Below are positions 15,747-23,128 of a DNA stretch of 28,343 nt, piece by piece. The translations under genes and the position numbers were made by a program. Numbering within the stretch: the stretch's first letter is position 1; each line of letters opens with the position of its first letter. This stretch comes from an uncultured Victivallales bacterium. GTDB taxonomy: Bacteria > Verrucomicrobiota > Lentisphaeria > Oligosphaerales > JAFGRS01. The notes under the pieces are model-generated. The model did no database searches. It was not told where the DNA came from and worked only from the letters and a program-made list of their open reading frames with translations. Where the stretch lies: positions 1-28,343 of the forward strand of contig CAILKC010000269.1 in NCBI GenBank assembly GCA_903834675.1, given 5' to 3'.

Positions 15747-17268
15747 CCCCGATCTCTCAGACCCGCTCTTTGAAGCGATCCTGGCAAATCCGGTCCAGGC
15801 CGCGGCGGCGTACGGCCGGGGCGGTGTCTCCGCGACCGCCCTGCGGGCCCTGGCAGAACGCACGGAAGCCCCGCCGGTGCGCCTGTTTCTGGCGCTGTGT
15901 CCCGACACCCCGACCCGCGTCATCGAGGCGCTTTGTTCGAGTCCCGCCGCCAGTCCCGCTGAACGGCAGGCCCTGGCCGCCCATGCCCGGACCCCTCCCG
16001 CCGCTCTGGTGACGCTGGCCGCCGACGCGGATGCCGCGGTGCGTCGGGCCGTGGCCGGCAACTCCGCCCTGGCTCCCGCGGTCGCCAGCCGCCTGGTCCA
16101 CGACCCGTGCTGGCGCGTTCGGCAAGCGCTGGCGACGAACCCGGCCCTGCCGCCGCGCTTGCAACGGTCTCTGCTCGCCGACGCCGTGTCGCTGGTTCGC
16201 AGCGCGCTGCTCAGTCAGCCGCGTCTGGAGCCAGACGAGTGCGCGGCGCTGGCCCGCGACCCCGATCTGGCCGTCAGCGCGGCGGCTGTGCTGGACCGGC
16301 GGGCGCCCGAGGCGCTGCTGCTGGAGTGGGCGGACGGCGACGAGCCGCTGCGGCAGGGGCTCCTGCTCTGCCGGTCGGACCTGCCGGAGGCGGTCCTCGA
16401 ATCGCTCTGCTTCAGCCCGCATGCCGCGGTGCAGCGGCAGGCCATGGCCAACCGCGACCTCGCCCCGGACGAGCTGGTCGGCTGGTGCCGCGAGGGGAGC
16501 GCGGACCTGCGGGCCGATCTCGCGGCGCGGCGGGACCTTCCCGCGCTGGGTTTCGAATTGCTGGCGGCGGATCCGGCCTCATCCGTGCGCGCCGTCCTGG
16601 CCGGTAACCCGGAGCTGCCGCCGCCCTTGGCCACTGCCCTGACGCGGGACGCTGCCTTGGAGGTGCGTCTCGCCCTGACCGGCAACCCGGCGCTCACCCC
16701 CGAAGGTCTGCTGCGGCTGCTCCAGTGCGATGACCCGGAAATCCGGTCCTGCGCCGCTAGCCGTAACGAGGTGGGCCCCGAACACCTCGATCTCATCTTC
16801 GGCAGCGCTGACGATGCGGCCATCTACCCCCTGGCGCTCGCCGGTACCGAGTATCCCGACCTGCCGACGCTCCCGGCGCACCGCCTGCAAGCGCACCGCC
16901 TGCCCACCCTGCGGGCCCTAGCCGCGCCGTCACGCCACCTGACGCGGGCCATGACCGAGGCCCTGGCCGCCGACCCGGCCCCCGAGGTGCGCTACCGCCT
17001 CTGCGCCAATCCGGCGCTGGCTGCCGACCTGCTGGCGCGGCTGACCGCTGACCCCGATCCCCGCGTCGCGGAGCGCGCTCGCTCCCGCCCCGCGCCGACC
17101 GCCACCCGCCCCGGCTCCCCGGCCCGACCGGCCGCGACCCCCGACCCCGCCGGCAGCGGGCCGAACCCGCCGCGCCGCCAGGCGTTCCCGACCCTGCTGC
17201 CGAACCTCGACGGTTCCGGCGGACCCCGTACTCCATCACAGCAGCACTCCAGCACCCCAGCACTATAA
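15736..17268 (+). CDS. Leucine-rich-variant (LRV) repeat protein, translationally coupled to ftsK
   Basis: 510 residues from the GTG at 15736, which lies inside the last codons of ftsK (11-nt overlap) and has GGGAG 7 nt upstream. From about residue 88 to 455 the protein consists of about 14 repeats of 24-26 residues with the pattern VRxALAxNPxLPxxLLxxLAxDPD. This matches the leucine-rich repeat variant family, whose all-helical repeats form a curved solenoid. The C-terminal 55 residues are Pro/Arg/Ser-rich and probably disordered. The Cys-rich iron-sulfur part found in the Azotobacter LRV protein is absent. A protein-binding scaffold is likely. The overlap with ftsK suggests the two are made in proportion, perhaps as a complex, but there is no direct evidence for this. 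Confidence 0.85.
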   Translation: MSPDPDLSDPLFEAILANPVQAAAAYGRGGVSATALRALAERTEAPPVRLFLALCPDTPTRVIEALCSSPAASPAERQALAAHARTPPAALVTLAADADAAVRRAVAGNSALAPAVASRLVHDPCWRVRQALATNPALPPRLQRSLLADAVSLVRSALLSQPRLEPDECAALARDPDLAVSAAAVLDRRAPEALLLEWADGDEPLRQGLLLCRSDLPEAVLESLCFSPHAAVQRQAMANRDLAPDELVGWCREGSADLRADLAARRDLPALGFELLAADPASSVRAVLAGNPELPPPLATALTRDAALEVRLALTGNPALTPEGLLRLLQCDDPEIRSCAASRNEVGPEHLDLIFGSADDAAIYPLALAGTEYPDLPTLPAHRLQAHRLPTLRALAAPSRHLTRAMTEALAADPAPEVRYRLCANPALAADLLARLTADPDPRVAERARSRPAPTATRPGSPARPAATPDPAGSGPNPPRRQAFPTLLPNLDGSGGPRTPSQQHSSTPAL

Positions 17269-17280
17269 GGAAGACCGCCC

Positions 17281-17727
17281 ATGCCACCCCCCCCAAAAGA
17301 AGCGCGAAAACTCACCTTCGTCGACATCGTGATGAACGCCGATGCGGCGACCATCAAGGCTGCCTACGAAGCGCGCGTCGACGTGGACAAACTGTTGGCG
17401 CTGCGAGAGGACGCCTACCGGCAGATCGCCGAGCTCGAGACCAAGGTCGAAGATCTCATGGGCCAGACGGGCCTCTTCGTCTTCCCGCCGCCGCCCCTGG
17501 CGGTGGCCGGGCTCGAGGCGGCGACCCCGCGGCCCCGCAAAGCCGCCCGCGCCGGCGGCGCCGACGAGACGCCTCCAGCCCCCACCGCGATCAGCCCCGC
17601 CGAGGCGCTGCCCACGGGCGCCACCGCCGAGGCCCCCACCGGGGACGAAAATGCGCCCCTGCCAAAGCCCAATAGCACCGACCGACCGGCCTCGCGCAGC
17701 GGCGGCGCCTCCAGCCGCTCACCCTGA
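17281..17727 (+). CDS. Small protein with N-terminal coiled coil and disordered tail
   Basis: 148 residues. AGGAAG lies upstream of the ATG, 12 nt after the LRV gene stop, so it is probably in the same transcript. Residues 10-60 are helical and charged (DIVMNADAATIKAAYEARVDVDKLLALREDAYRQIAELET gives the character, split by VD). The stretch after FVFPPPP is rich in Ala, Pro, Thr and Gly and is likely unstructured. I recognise no family. The helical part could mediate dimerisation or binding to its LRV or FtsK neighbours. Confidence 0.7.
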   Translation: MPPPPKEARKLTFVDIVMNADAATIKAAYEARVDVDKLLALREDAYRQIAELETKVEDLMGQTGLFVFPPPPLAVAGLEAATPRPRKAARAGGADETPPAPTAISPAEALPTGATAEAPTGDENAPLPKPNSTDRPASRSGGASSRSP

Positions 17728-17767
17728 TTGGAGCCCTTCCCGCGTCCCCCCGGGGCGCGGCTCGCAC

Positions 17768-18193
17768 ATGAAGCCGGCGGACCACATCCTTCTTGCTCAG
17801 TGGCTGCGCGAACGCGAAGCCGCCTTCGTTACCGTTTGGGAATGCGAACTCCGCATTCGGCGGCGTCTGGGCGGCAGCGAGTTCCCCTTTCCCGCGCCTC
17901 CGGAGCTGCCCTCGCGGCGGCGGCGCCCGCGCCCGGCGCCAGGGGGCACAGCCTCGGTTGCCACCGCCGTACGGCGCTTGCGCCCCGGCGAGGACGCCTT
18001 CCGCCTGACCGGCCTGTGCCAAGGGGCGCCGAGCGAATCCCTGAGCGCTGCCCCGGAGGTCATCCGCGCCCTGGTCGCCACCGCGTCGGCCGATCTCACC
18101 TTCCTCCGGCTTGATACCGTGGCGCTCGACCCAGGCGGCACCGCGACGCTGGTGGAGTGCCTCTGGAGCGCTGCCCCTGCCGAGCATCTATAG
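17768..18193 (+). CDS. Hypothetical protein
   Basis: 141 residues from the ATG at 17768, 40 nt after the previous stop. The ribosome-binding site is poor (only GGGGCGCGG ahead). The same frame stays open upstream but there overlaps the 148-residue gene in a composition typical of a shadow. Residues 1-35 form a likely amphipathic helix (LREREAAFVTVWECEL), then a Pro/Arg-rich linker (RRRRPRPAP) and a C-terminal part with LTFLRLDTVALDPGG. No family is recognised. I believe it is a gene because its sequence is balanced, it keeps the operon direction and it fills the gap before ymdB, but this is uncertain. Confidence 0.55.
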   Translation: MKPADHILLAQWLREREAAFVTVWECELRIRRRLGGSEFPFPAPPELPSRRRRPRPAPGGTASVATAVRRLRPGEDAFRLTGLCQGAPSESLSAAPEVIRALVATASADLTFLRLDTVALDPGGTATLVECLWSAAPAEHL

Positions 18194-18254
18194 TAGCGCC
18201 TTTGCCGTACCCCGGTACCGGGGCGGTCAGGCTGCACGACAACGTGATGTGAAC

Positions 18255-19040
18255 ATGAAGATACTGTTTGTAGGCGACATCGTCGGCAAGGGCGGCAGAG
18301 AGGCCGTCGCCACCCTGGTGCCGCAACTCAGGCGGGAGCTGGGCTGCGGCTTCTGTGTCGCCAACGCCGAAAACATGGCCGGTGGCGGCGGCATCACCCG
18401 GCGCTGCCTGGCCGAACTGGCGGCTGCCGAGGTCGATGTCTTCACCAGTGGCGATCACATCTGGGACCAACGCGAATTCGTCGAGGAGATCGTGCTGATC
18501 CCGAACGTGCTGCGGCCCGCCAATGTCTACCCTGGCCAGCCTGGCCGCGGCTATGGGGTGTTTACCGCGACCAACGGCACTGAAGTCGGCGTCATCTGCC
18601 TGCTCGGCCGCACCTTCATGAACGGCCTGGCGGCCGACTGCCCTTTCCAGGCCGCCGACCGCATCGTGACCGAACTGCGCCAGCGCACCCCGTTCATCGT
18701 GGTCGACATCCACGCCGAGGCCACCAGCGAGAAGATCGCCCTGGCCCGCTACCTCGATGGCCGCGTCAGTGCGGTGCTGGGAACCCACACCCATGTGCCG
18801 ACTGCCGACGAAGCCGTCCTGCCCAAGGGCACTGCCTTGCAGTGTGACGTCGGCATGGTGGGCTCCCGCGAAGCGGTGCTCGGCCGCGACCTGGAGCCCG
18901 TCCTGCAGCGCTTCTCCACCGGCATGCCGGCACGCTTCACCGTCGCCGATCACCATATCCGCCTGCATGCCACCGCGGTCACCCTCGACCCGCAGGGCCG
19001 CGCCACCGCCATCGAACGAATCACCCGCGACCTTCCCTGA
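18255..19040 (+). CDS. ymdB: YmdB/TIGR00282-family metallophosphoesterase
   Basis: 261 residues from the ATG at 18255. The frame is open further upstream, but homologues start with this MKILFVGDIVG motif. Metal ligands expected for the family are visible: Asp8, Glu39 and Asn40 (NAENMAGGGG), Asp67-His68 (SGDHIWD), His153 (DIHAEATSEK), and His178 and His180 (GTHTHV). Length fits the family (about 260). YmdB of Bacillus hydrolyses 2',3'-cyclic nucleotides and affects biofilm and RNA turnover; whether this one does the same is inferred. It is the last gene of the ftsK-side plus-strand run. Only 8 bp separate its stop from the mobile element. Confidence 0.92.
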   Translation: MKILFVGDIVGKGGREAVATLVPQLRRELGCGFCVANAENMAGGGGITRRCLAELAAAEVDVFTSGDHIWDQREFVEEIVLIPNVLRPANVYPGQPGRGYGVFTATNGTEVGVICLLGRTFMNGLAADCPFQAADRIVTELRQRTPFIVVDIHAEATSEKIALARYLDGRVSAVLGTHTHVPTADEAVLPKGTALQCDVGMVGSREAVLGRDLEPVLQRFSTGMPARFTVADHHIRLHATAVTLDPQGRATAIERITRDLP

Positions 19041-19048
19041 GACCATTT

Positions 19049-19082
19049 GGGGTCAACCCTCGACTTATAGCTTTGTTTTGTC
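19049..19082 (+). repeat. Left terminal inverted repeat of the Y1 element
   Basis: It pairs with the reverse complement of 20234-20267: 30 of 34 positions match, with only one mismatch in the outer 26. The outer GGGTCAACCC is itself nearly palindromic, as expected for a site recognised as folded single-stranded DNA. Confidence 0.85.
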
Positions 19083-19198
19083 ACTATCCATGGCTTTGTG
19101 TCGTGGGTCGAGAGGCTATGGTAATTGAGGTCTTGCACTCCGGCGCCGCACCCCAGCGGCCGCGCGGTGATGGTGTAAGTGGAATGGAGTGTGATGTC

Positions 19199-20263
19199 AT
19201 GGCCAGACCCTTGCGCGTGGAATACGCCGGAGCCCTCTACCATGTCATGAACCGCGGTAACCGGCGTGAAACGGTGTTCCGGCAGCAGGCGGACTACGAG
19301 ATGTTCCTGGGCAAGCTCGGAGAGGCCTGCGCGACGCACCAGGTCAGGGTGCTGAGTTATTGCCTGATGCCAAACCACTTCCACCTGTTTCTGCGGACCG
19401 AACTACCAAATCTTAGCCGCTTCATGCACGGGCTGCTGACCTCCTTCACGGTGGCGCAGAACCGGCGGGACAAGACCGTCGGGCACGTTTTTCAGGGGCG
19501 TTTCAAGTCCCAGGTGGTCGAGGCCAACGGCTACTTCGACAAGCTGTCGCGCTACATCCACCTGAACCCGATCCGGGTGCAACGCGCGGAGAACCTGACG
19601 GTCGAGCAGAAGCGTGACGTCCTGCTGGCCTACCCTTGGTCCAGCTTCTCCGCCCTGATCGGTTTGACGCCGGCCGAGGAGTGGCTGGACGGCGCCGCCG
19701 TGCTGGGCGGCTTCGGAGCGGTCCGACGCGAACAGATGCGCGCCTACCGGCTCTACGTCGAAGAGGGCCTGCTGCGTGACATCGCAGACCCTGCCGCAAC
19801 GCTGCTGGCGCGCAGCATTCTGGGCAGCGACAGCTTCGTGGAGTGGCTGAAGCGCGAGTTTCTTCTGCGCCGCAGCGCGGTGCCACGCGAGGACACGGAG
19901 TTGTCGGCGCTGCAGTCTGGGCTGCGCCTCGCCGACGTCGTACAGGCCGTGGCCAACCACTACGGCATCGCGGCACGCCGCCTGAAGGACCGCCGCTGCC
20001 GGGAGCGAGAGGCGCGCCAGATTCTTCTGTACCTAGCCAGTTGCCACTGCCGAAAGAACCGGACGCTCAGCGACCTGAGTGAGGAACTGCATATCACGCT
20101 GCCAGGCCTGACGGCGGCGCGCGATCGTATGGCTCGGCGCTTGCGCCATACCCCTCGCCTGCAGCGGACCGCCGAGGCCATCCGGACCGCAATGGCAACC
20201 CCGGTCGTGGACGGGTTGGATAAACAAGAATCTGTCAATATAAAGCTAAAAGTCGAGGGTTGA
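19199..20263 (+). CDS. REP-associated tyrosine (Y1/HUH) transposase with DnaA-C-like domain
   Basis: 354 residues from the ATG at 19199, with GGAG 9 nt before a family-typical start (MARPLRVEYAGALYHVMNRG). The HUH motif is His60-Phe-His62 in MPNHFHLF. The catalytic Tyr is probably Tyr119 in RYIHLNP. FQGRFKS (98-104) is also typical. Residues about 245-340 (LADVVQAVANHYGI...LKDRRCREREARQILLYLA...LSDLSEEL) resemble the DNA-binding C-terminal domain of DnaA, an extension known in part of this family. The enzyme nicks and rejoins single-stranded DNA through a 5'-phosphotyrosine. All key residues are present and the frame is intact, so it may be active. Confidence 0.93.
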   Translation: MARPLRVEYAGALYHVMNRGNRRETVFRQQADYEMFLGKLGEACATHQVRVLSYCLMPNHFHLFLRTELPNLSRFMHGLLTSFTVAQNRRDKTVGHVFQGRFKSQVVEANGYFDKLSRYIHLNPIRVQRAENLTVEQKRDVLLAYPWSSFSALIGLTPAEEWLDGAAVLGGFGAVRREQMRAYRLYVEEGLLRDIADPAATLLARSILGSDSFVEWLKREFLLRRSAVPREDTELSALQSGLRLADVVQAVANHYGIAARRLKDRRCREREARQILLYLASCHCRKNRTLSDLSEELHITLPGLTAARDRMARRLRHTPRLQRTAEAIRTAMATPVVDGLDKQESVNIKLKVEG

Positions 20264-20267
20264 CCCC
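20234..20267 (-). repeat. Right terminal inverted repeat of the Y1 element
   Basis: Counterpart of the left repeat. The transposase stop (20261-20263) and the dnaG stop (20246-20248, minus strand) both lie inside it, so the two convergent frames overlap by 18 nt. Confidence 0.85.
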
Positions 20268-22207
20268 CTAACCTCTGCCTGGCGCCGCTTGATCTCCCGC
20301 TTCTGGGTTCCGAGGGCATTGTACTCCCGGAAGAGTTGATCCTGGCTGGCGTTGTCAGGCGCGGCGGCTTGGGCGGCCGGTTTGAGTCCGGCCTCGATGT
20401 CCTTCAGGCGGGTTTCGATGACGTCGAGGCGCAGTTCGTCGACGCAGTGCGCCGCGGCCTGGTGCAGGCGCTTGAGGGCTTCGCCACGCTGCTCGGCCTC
20501 GGCCCGTTCCGGGTCCAGGCCGCGGTGGCCGGATTCGACCAGGATGCGGGCAATCTCGGGGCAGACGACGAGGTCCTGGCGGCCGCTCAGGGTGTTGGCT
20601 GACTGGGACCACTCTCCTGCCGCGGTTTCGGCCAGGACGAGGTTGAGCGCTTTGCCCACGGGGGAGTCGGGGATGAGTTCTGGCGGCAACTCCTCCAGCA
20701 ATTCCTGGGCCACGGCCTCGAAGTGTACTGCCAGGTCCAGGAGCGTAAGGAGCGCTGGCTTGCGCGCCGTTGGGGCCGCGAAAAGCGGCAGGGCATTGCC
20801 CCCGCGGATCGGGGTGGCGCCCCCCACCGCCGGCGGGGCCGAGCGTACACCGCGTTCGGCGCCACGCTCGCCGGCCTGCTGACGCTGGGCGGTCTCCATG
20901 GCGCGCGACACGGCACCCTCGGGAACCTGCAACAGCCCCGCCAGCCAGGCGCAATAGGCGGCCCGGGCCACGGGATCCTCCAGCGAGATGATTGCCGGCA
21001 GGACGTCCTGCACGATGTCGGCCTTGCCCTGCGGGGTGCTGGGGTCATGGCGTTTCGCGGCCAGCTCGTAGACGAACTGCGCCCCCCCCACCGCCGCGCT
21101 CATGGCCGCACGCAAGCCCTGCGGCCCCTGATGACGGAACAGGCTGTCGGGGTCTTCGCCCTCGGGCAGGACCGCGACCGCCACCTGCAAACCGGCGCGT
21201 TGCAGGAGTTGGACCGTGCTCACGGCCGCTTTCTGGCCCGCCGGGTCGGCATCGAAGGCCAGGGTCACCACGTCGGTGGCGCGCCGCAGGAGTTGCGCGT
21301 GCTGCTCGGTGAAGGCCGTGCCCTGGGAACACACGGCGTGGTTCAGCCCGGACCGATGACAGGCGATCACATCGAGCTGCCCCTCGCAGACCAGGGCGCG
21401 GCCATGCTCGCGGAAGTGCGGGCGGGCTAGGTGGAGGGCATAGAGCAGCCGCCCTTTGTGAAAGTAGTCCGTCTCCGGCGAGTTCACATACTTGGCCGTC
21501 TTCGCATCCGCCTGCAAGACCCGGCCGCTGAAGCCGACCACCCGGCCGTGTTCGTCGTTGATGGGAAACATGAGGCGGTCGCGAAAACGGTCATAGCAGC
21601 GGGTCGAGTCCTCATCGCGCACGGCGACGAGACCGGTCTGCACCATGAGATCGCGGGAGAAGCCGAGTTGGCCGGCCCAGTTCAGGGCAGCGTCCCAGGA
21701 ATCGGGGGCATAGCCGATGCCGAAGGTGGCGATGGGCTCGGCGTCCAGGCCGCGCCCGGCGAGGTAGTCGCGGGCGGCTTGGGCATCCGGGAGGGTCAGC
21801 CGGTGCTGGAACCAGCGCGCCATCTGGGCCAGGAGCTGGTAGGCCTGTTCGCGGTCCGTGCGCCGCTTCTGGGCGGCCTCGCGCTCGGCGGGGCTGCCGC
21901 CATCCTCCGTCGGCTCAGGGATAATCACCCCGAAACGGCGCGCCAAGGAGCGCACCGCCTCGACAAAGTCCAGACTCTCGATCTCCTGCACGAAGGTGAA
22001 GACGTTGCCGCTCTTGCGACAGCCGAAGCAATAGAAGCTCTGTCGGCTGCCGCTGACCTTGAAGCTCGGGGTCTTCTCCTTGTGGAAAGGACAGCAGGCC
22101 CAGTAGTCGGGGCCACGCTTCTGCAGCTTGAGGTGAGAGCCGATCACCTCGACGATGTCCGCCCGGCCGCGGACCTCTTCGACCACCGACTCGGGAATGC
22201 GCGGCAT
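20246..22207 (-). CDS. dnaG: DNA primase DnaG, with C-terminus supplied by the inserted element
   Basis: 653 residues. AGAGG lies just before the ATG at 22207. The zinc-binding domain has Cys39, His42, Cys60 and Cys63 (CCPFH...CFGC). The Toprim catalytic core contains CEGQLDVIA near residue 274 and FDADPAG near 321, the metal-binding acidic motifs. The C-terminal helical region (about 480-645) would bind the replicative helicase. DnaG makes RNA primers at the replication fork. The last residues, GSTLDF and the TAG stop, are encoded by the inverted repeat of the adjacent element, so the original end has been replaced. The gene is last in the recN-lipoprotein-dnaG run. Confidence 0.96.
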   Translation of the reverse strand: MPRIPESVVEEVRGRADIVEVIGSHLKLQKRGPDYWACCPFHKEKTPSFKVSGSRQSFYCFGCRKSGNVFTFVQEIESLDFVEAVRSLARRFGVIIPEPTEDGGSPAEREAAQKRRTDREQAYQLLAQMARWFQHRLTLPDAQAARDYLAGRGLDAEPIATFGIGYAPDSWDAALNWAGQLGFSRDLMVQTGLVAVRDEDSTRCYDRFRDRLMFPINDEHGRVVGFSGRVLQADAKTAKYVNSPETDYFHKGRLLYALHLARPHFREHGRALVCEGQLDVIACHRSGLNHAVCSQGTAFTEQHAQLLRRATDVVTLAFDADPAGQKAAVSTVQLLQRAGLQVAVAVLPEGEDPDSLFRHQGPQGLRAAMSAAVGGAQFVYELAAKRHDPSTPQGKADIVQDVLPAIISLEDPVARAAYCAWLAGLLQVPEGAVSRAMETAQRQQAGERGAERGVRSAPPAVGGATPIRGGNALPLFAAPTARKPALLTLLDLAVHFEAVAQELLEELPPELIPDSPVGKALNLVLAETAAGEWSQSANTLSGRQDLVVCPEIARILVESGHRGLDPERAEAEQRGEALKRLHQAAAHCVDELRLDVIETRLKDIEAGLKPAAQAAAPDNASQDQLFREYNALGTQKREIKRRQAEVRGSTLDF

Positions 22208-22223
22208 GGGGCGCCTCTATGCT

Positions 22224-23063
22224 TCAGGGCCGACTATTGGCAGGGCGCCGTGCCTCGGTCACCAGTTGCTTGAGTCGCCGCCGCATCTCGTCCTGCCGGG
22301 TGCTGTCCCGCATGGCCTGGCGGGCGGCGATGGCACGGCTGTAGTAGCGCATCGACTCATCCGGGCGCTGCAGGCGTTCGTCGTAAAGGACCGCGACATT
22401 GGTCAGGACGACGGCGTGGTTGGGATCGCGTCCAAGGGCTTCCATGAAGGACCCCAGGGCGCCCTGGTAGTCCTGTTGCTTGGCATTGAGCACGCCCAGA
22501 GCGTTGTAGACCAGCGCCGAACGCTCGAAGCCGCGGAAGCGTCGCAGTGCCTGCAAGTAGGTGCGACCCCGGGCGAGGTTCTGGTTCACGCAGCACATAC
22601 TGAGCATGACCAGCACGCTGTCGTCCCGGTCGGGGCACTGGGCCCGCAGCTCATAGGCTCGCTCCAGCGGCTCGAGGGCACGGCCGTACTGGCCGGCTTC
22701 GAAGAGCATCCAACCGTGGAAGTACTGGGCCATGAAGTCCTGCGGCGCGAGCCGAGCCGCCTTTTCGACGTGGGTCACCACGGTTGAACTGTCGCGCCGC
22801 AGCTGTTCGGGGGTCAGCAGGCGGTAGCGGCAGTAGCTATGGAGGATGAGCGCCTTGACGTGGTCGGGCTGCTGGTCCAGGCAGCGTTCGGTCAGCGACA
22901 GGGCCTCGTCGTACTTACACGCATAGGCGGCCTGAGTGGCACGGGCATAGAGCTGCTCGACTCCCGGGCCCCCGGTGCAGCCTCCGGCCAGGAGAACCGT
23001 GGCCAGGAGCAGCGCGAGGGCGAGCAGGCCGCCCAGGGGTGTGGTATTCCGATGGCTCTTCAC
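22224..23063 (-). CDS. TPR-repeat lipoprotein
   Basis: 279 residues from the GTG at 23063, chosen because GGGAG lies about 10 nt upstream and because it places the lipobox Cys at residue 29 (LLAGGC). A TTG at 23132 would extend it into a long, unlikely leader. After the lipid-modified Cys the protein has TPR-like helical pairs, for example YDEALSLTERCLDQQPDHVKAL, QYGRALEPLERAYEL and YQGALGSFMEALGRDPNHAVVL. It is expected to sit on a membrane facing the periplasm and to bind other proteins. It follows recN by 65 bp and precedes dnaG by 16 bp, so all three are probably co-transcribed. A link to replication is not implied by its domains. Confidence 0.85.
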   Translation of the reverse strand: MKSHRNTTPLGGLLALALLLATVLLAGGCTGGPGVEQLYARATQAAYACKYDEALSLTERCLDQQPDHVKALILHSYCRYRLLTPEQLRRDSSTVVTHVEKAARLAPQDFMAQYFHGWMLFEAGQYGRALEPLERAYELRAQCPDRDDSVLVMLSMCCVNQNLARGRTYLQALRRFRGFERSALVYNALGVLNAKQQDYQGALGSFMEALGRDPNHAVVLTNVAVLYDERLQRPDESMRYYSRAIAARQAMRDSTRQDEMRRRLKQLVTEARRPANSRP

Positions 23064-23128
23064 GATCTTGCGGCTCCCATCTGCCGGGGTCCAGTGGACG
23101 GCCGGAGGTCCGGCGCGTCCCCAGGCTG

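Larger units (their letters stand above)
19049..20267 (+). mobile_element. Y1 (HUH) transposase element bounded by 34-bp inverted repeats
   Basis: A 1,219-bp segment starts and ends with inverted repeats opening with GGGGTCAACCCTCGACTT. It contains one transposase gene. The left end lies 8 bp after the ymdB stop. The right end lies inside the dnaG reading frame and provides its stop. No target duplication is evident. Typical IS200/IS605 elements lack long terminal inverted repeats, while REP-associated tyrosine transposases are flanked by inverted REP-like sequences, which fits better here. Confidence 0.82.

Noticed and set aside
17342..17767. Upstream extension of the 141-residue gene's frame
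   Set aside because: It lies wholly over the 148-residue gene in another frame and gives Arg/Pro/Ser-rich sequence. The ATG at 17768 is the better start.
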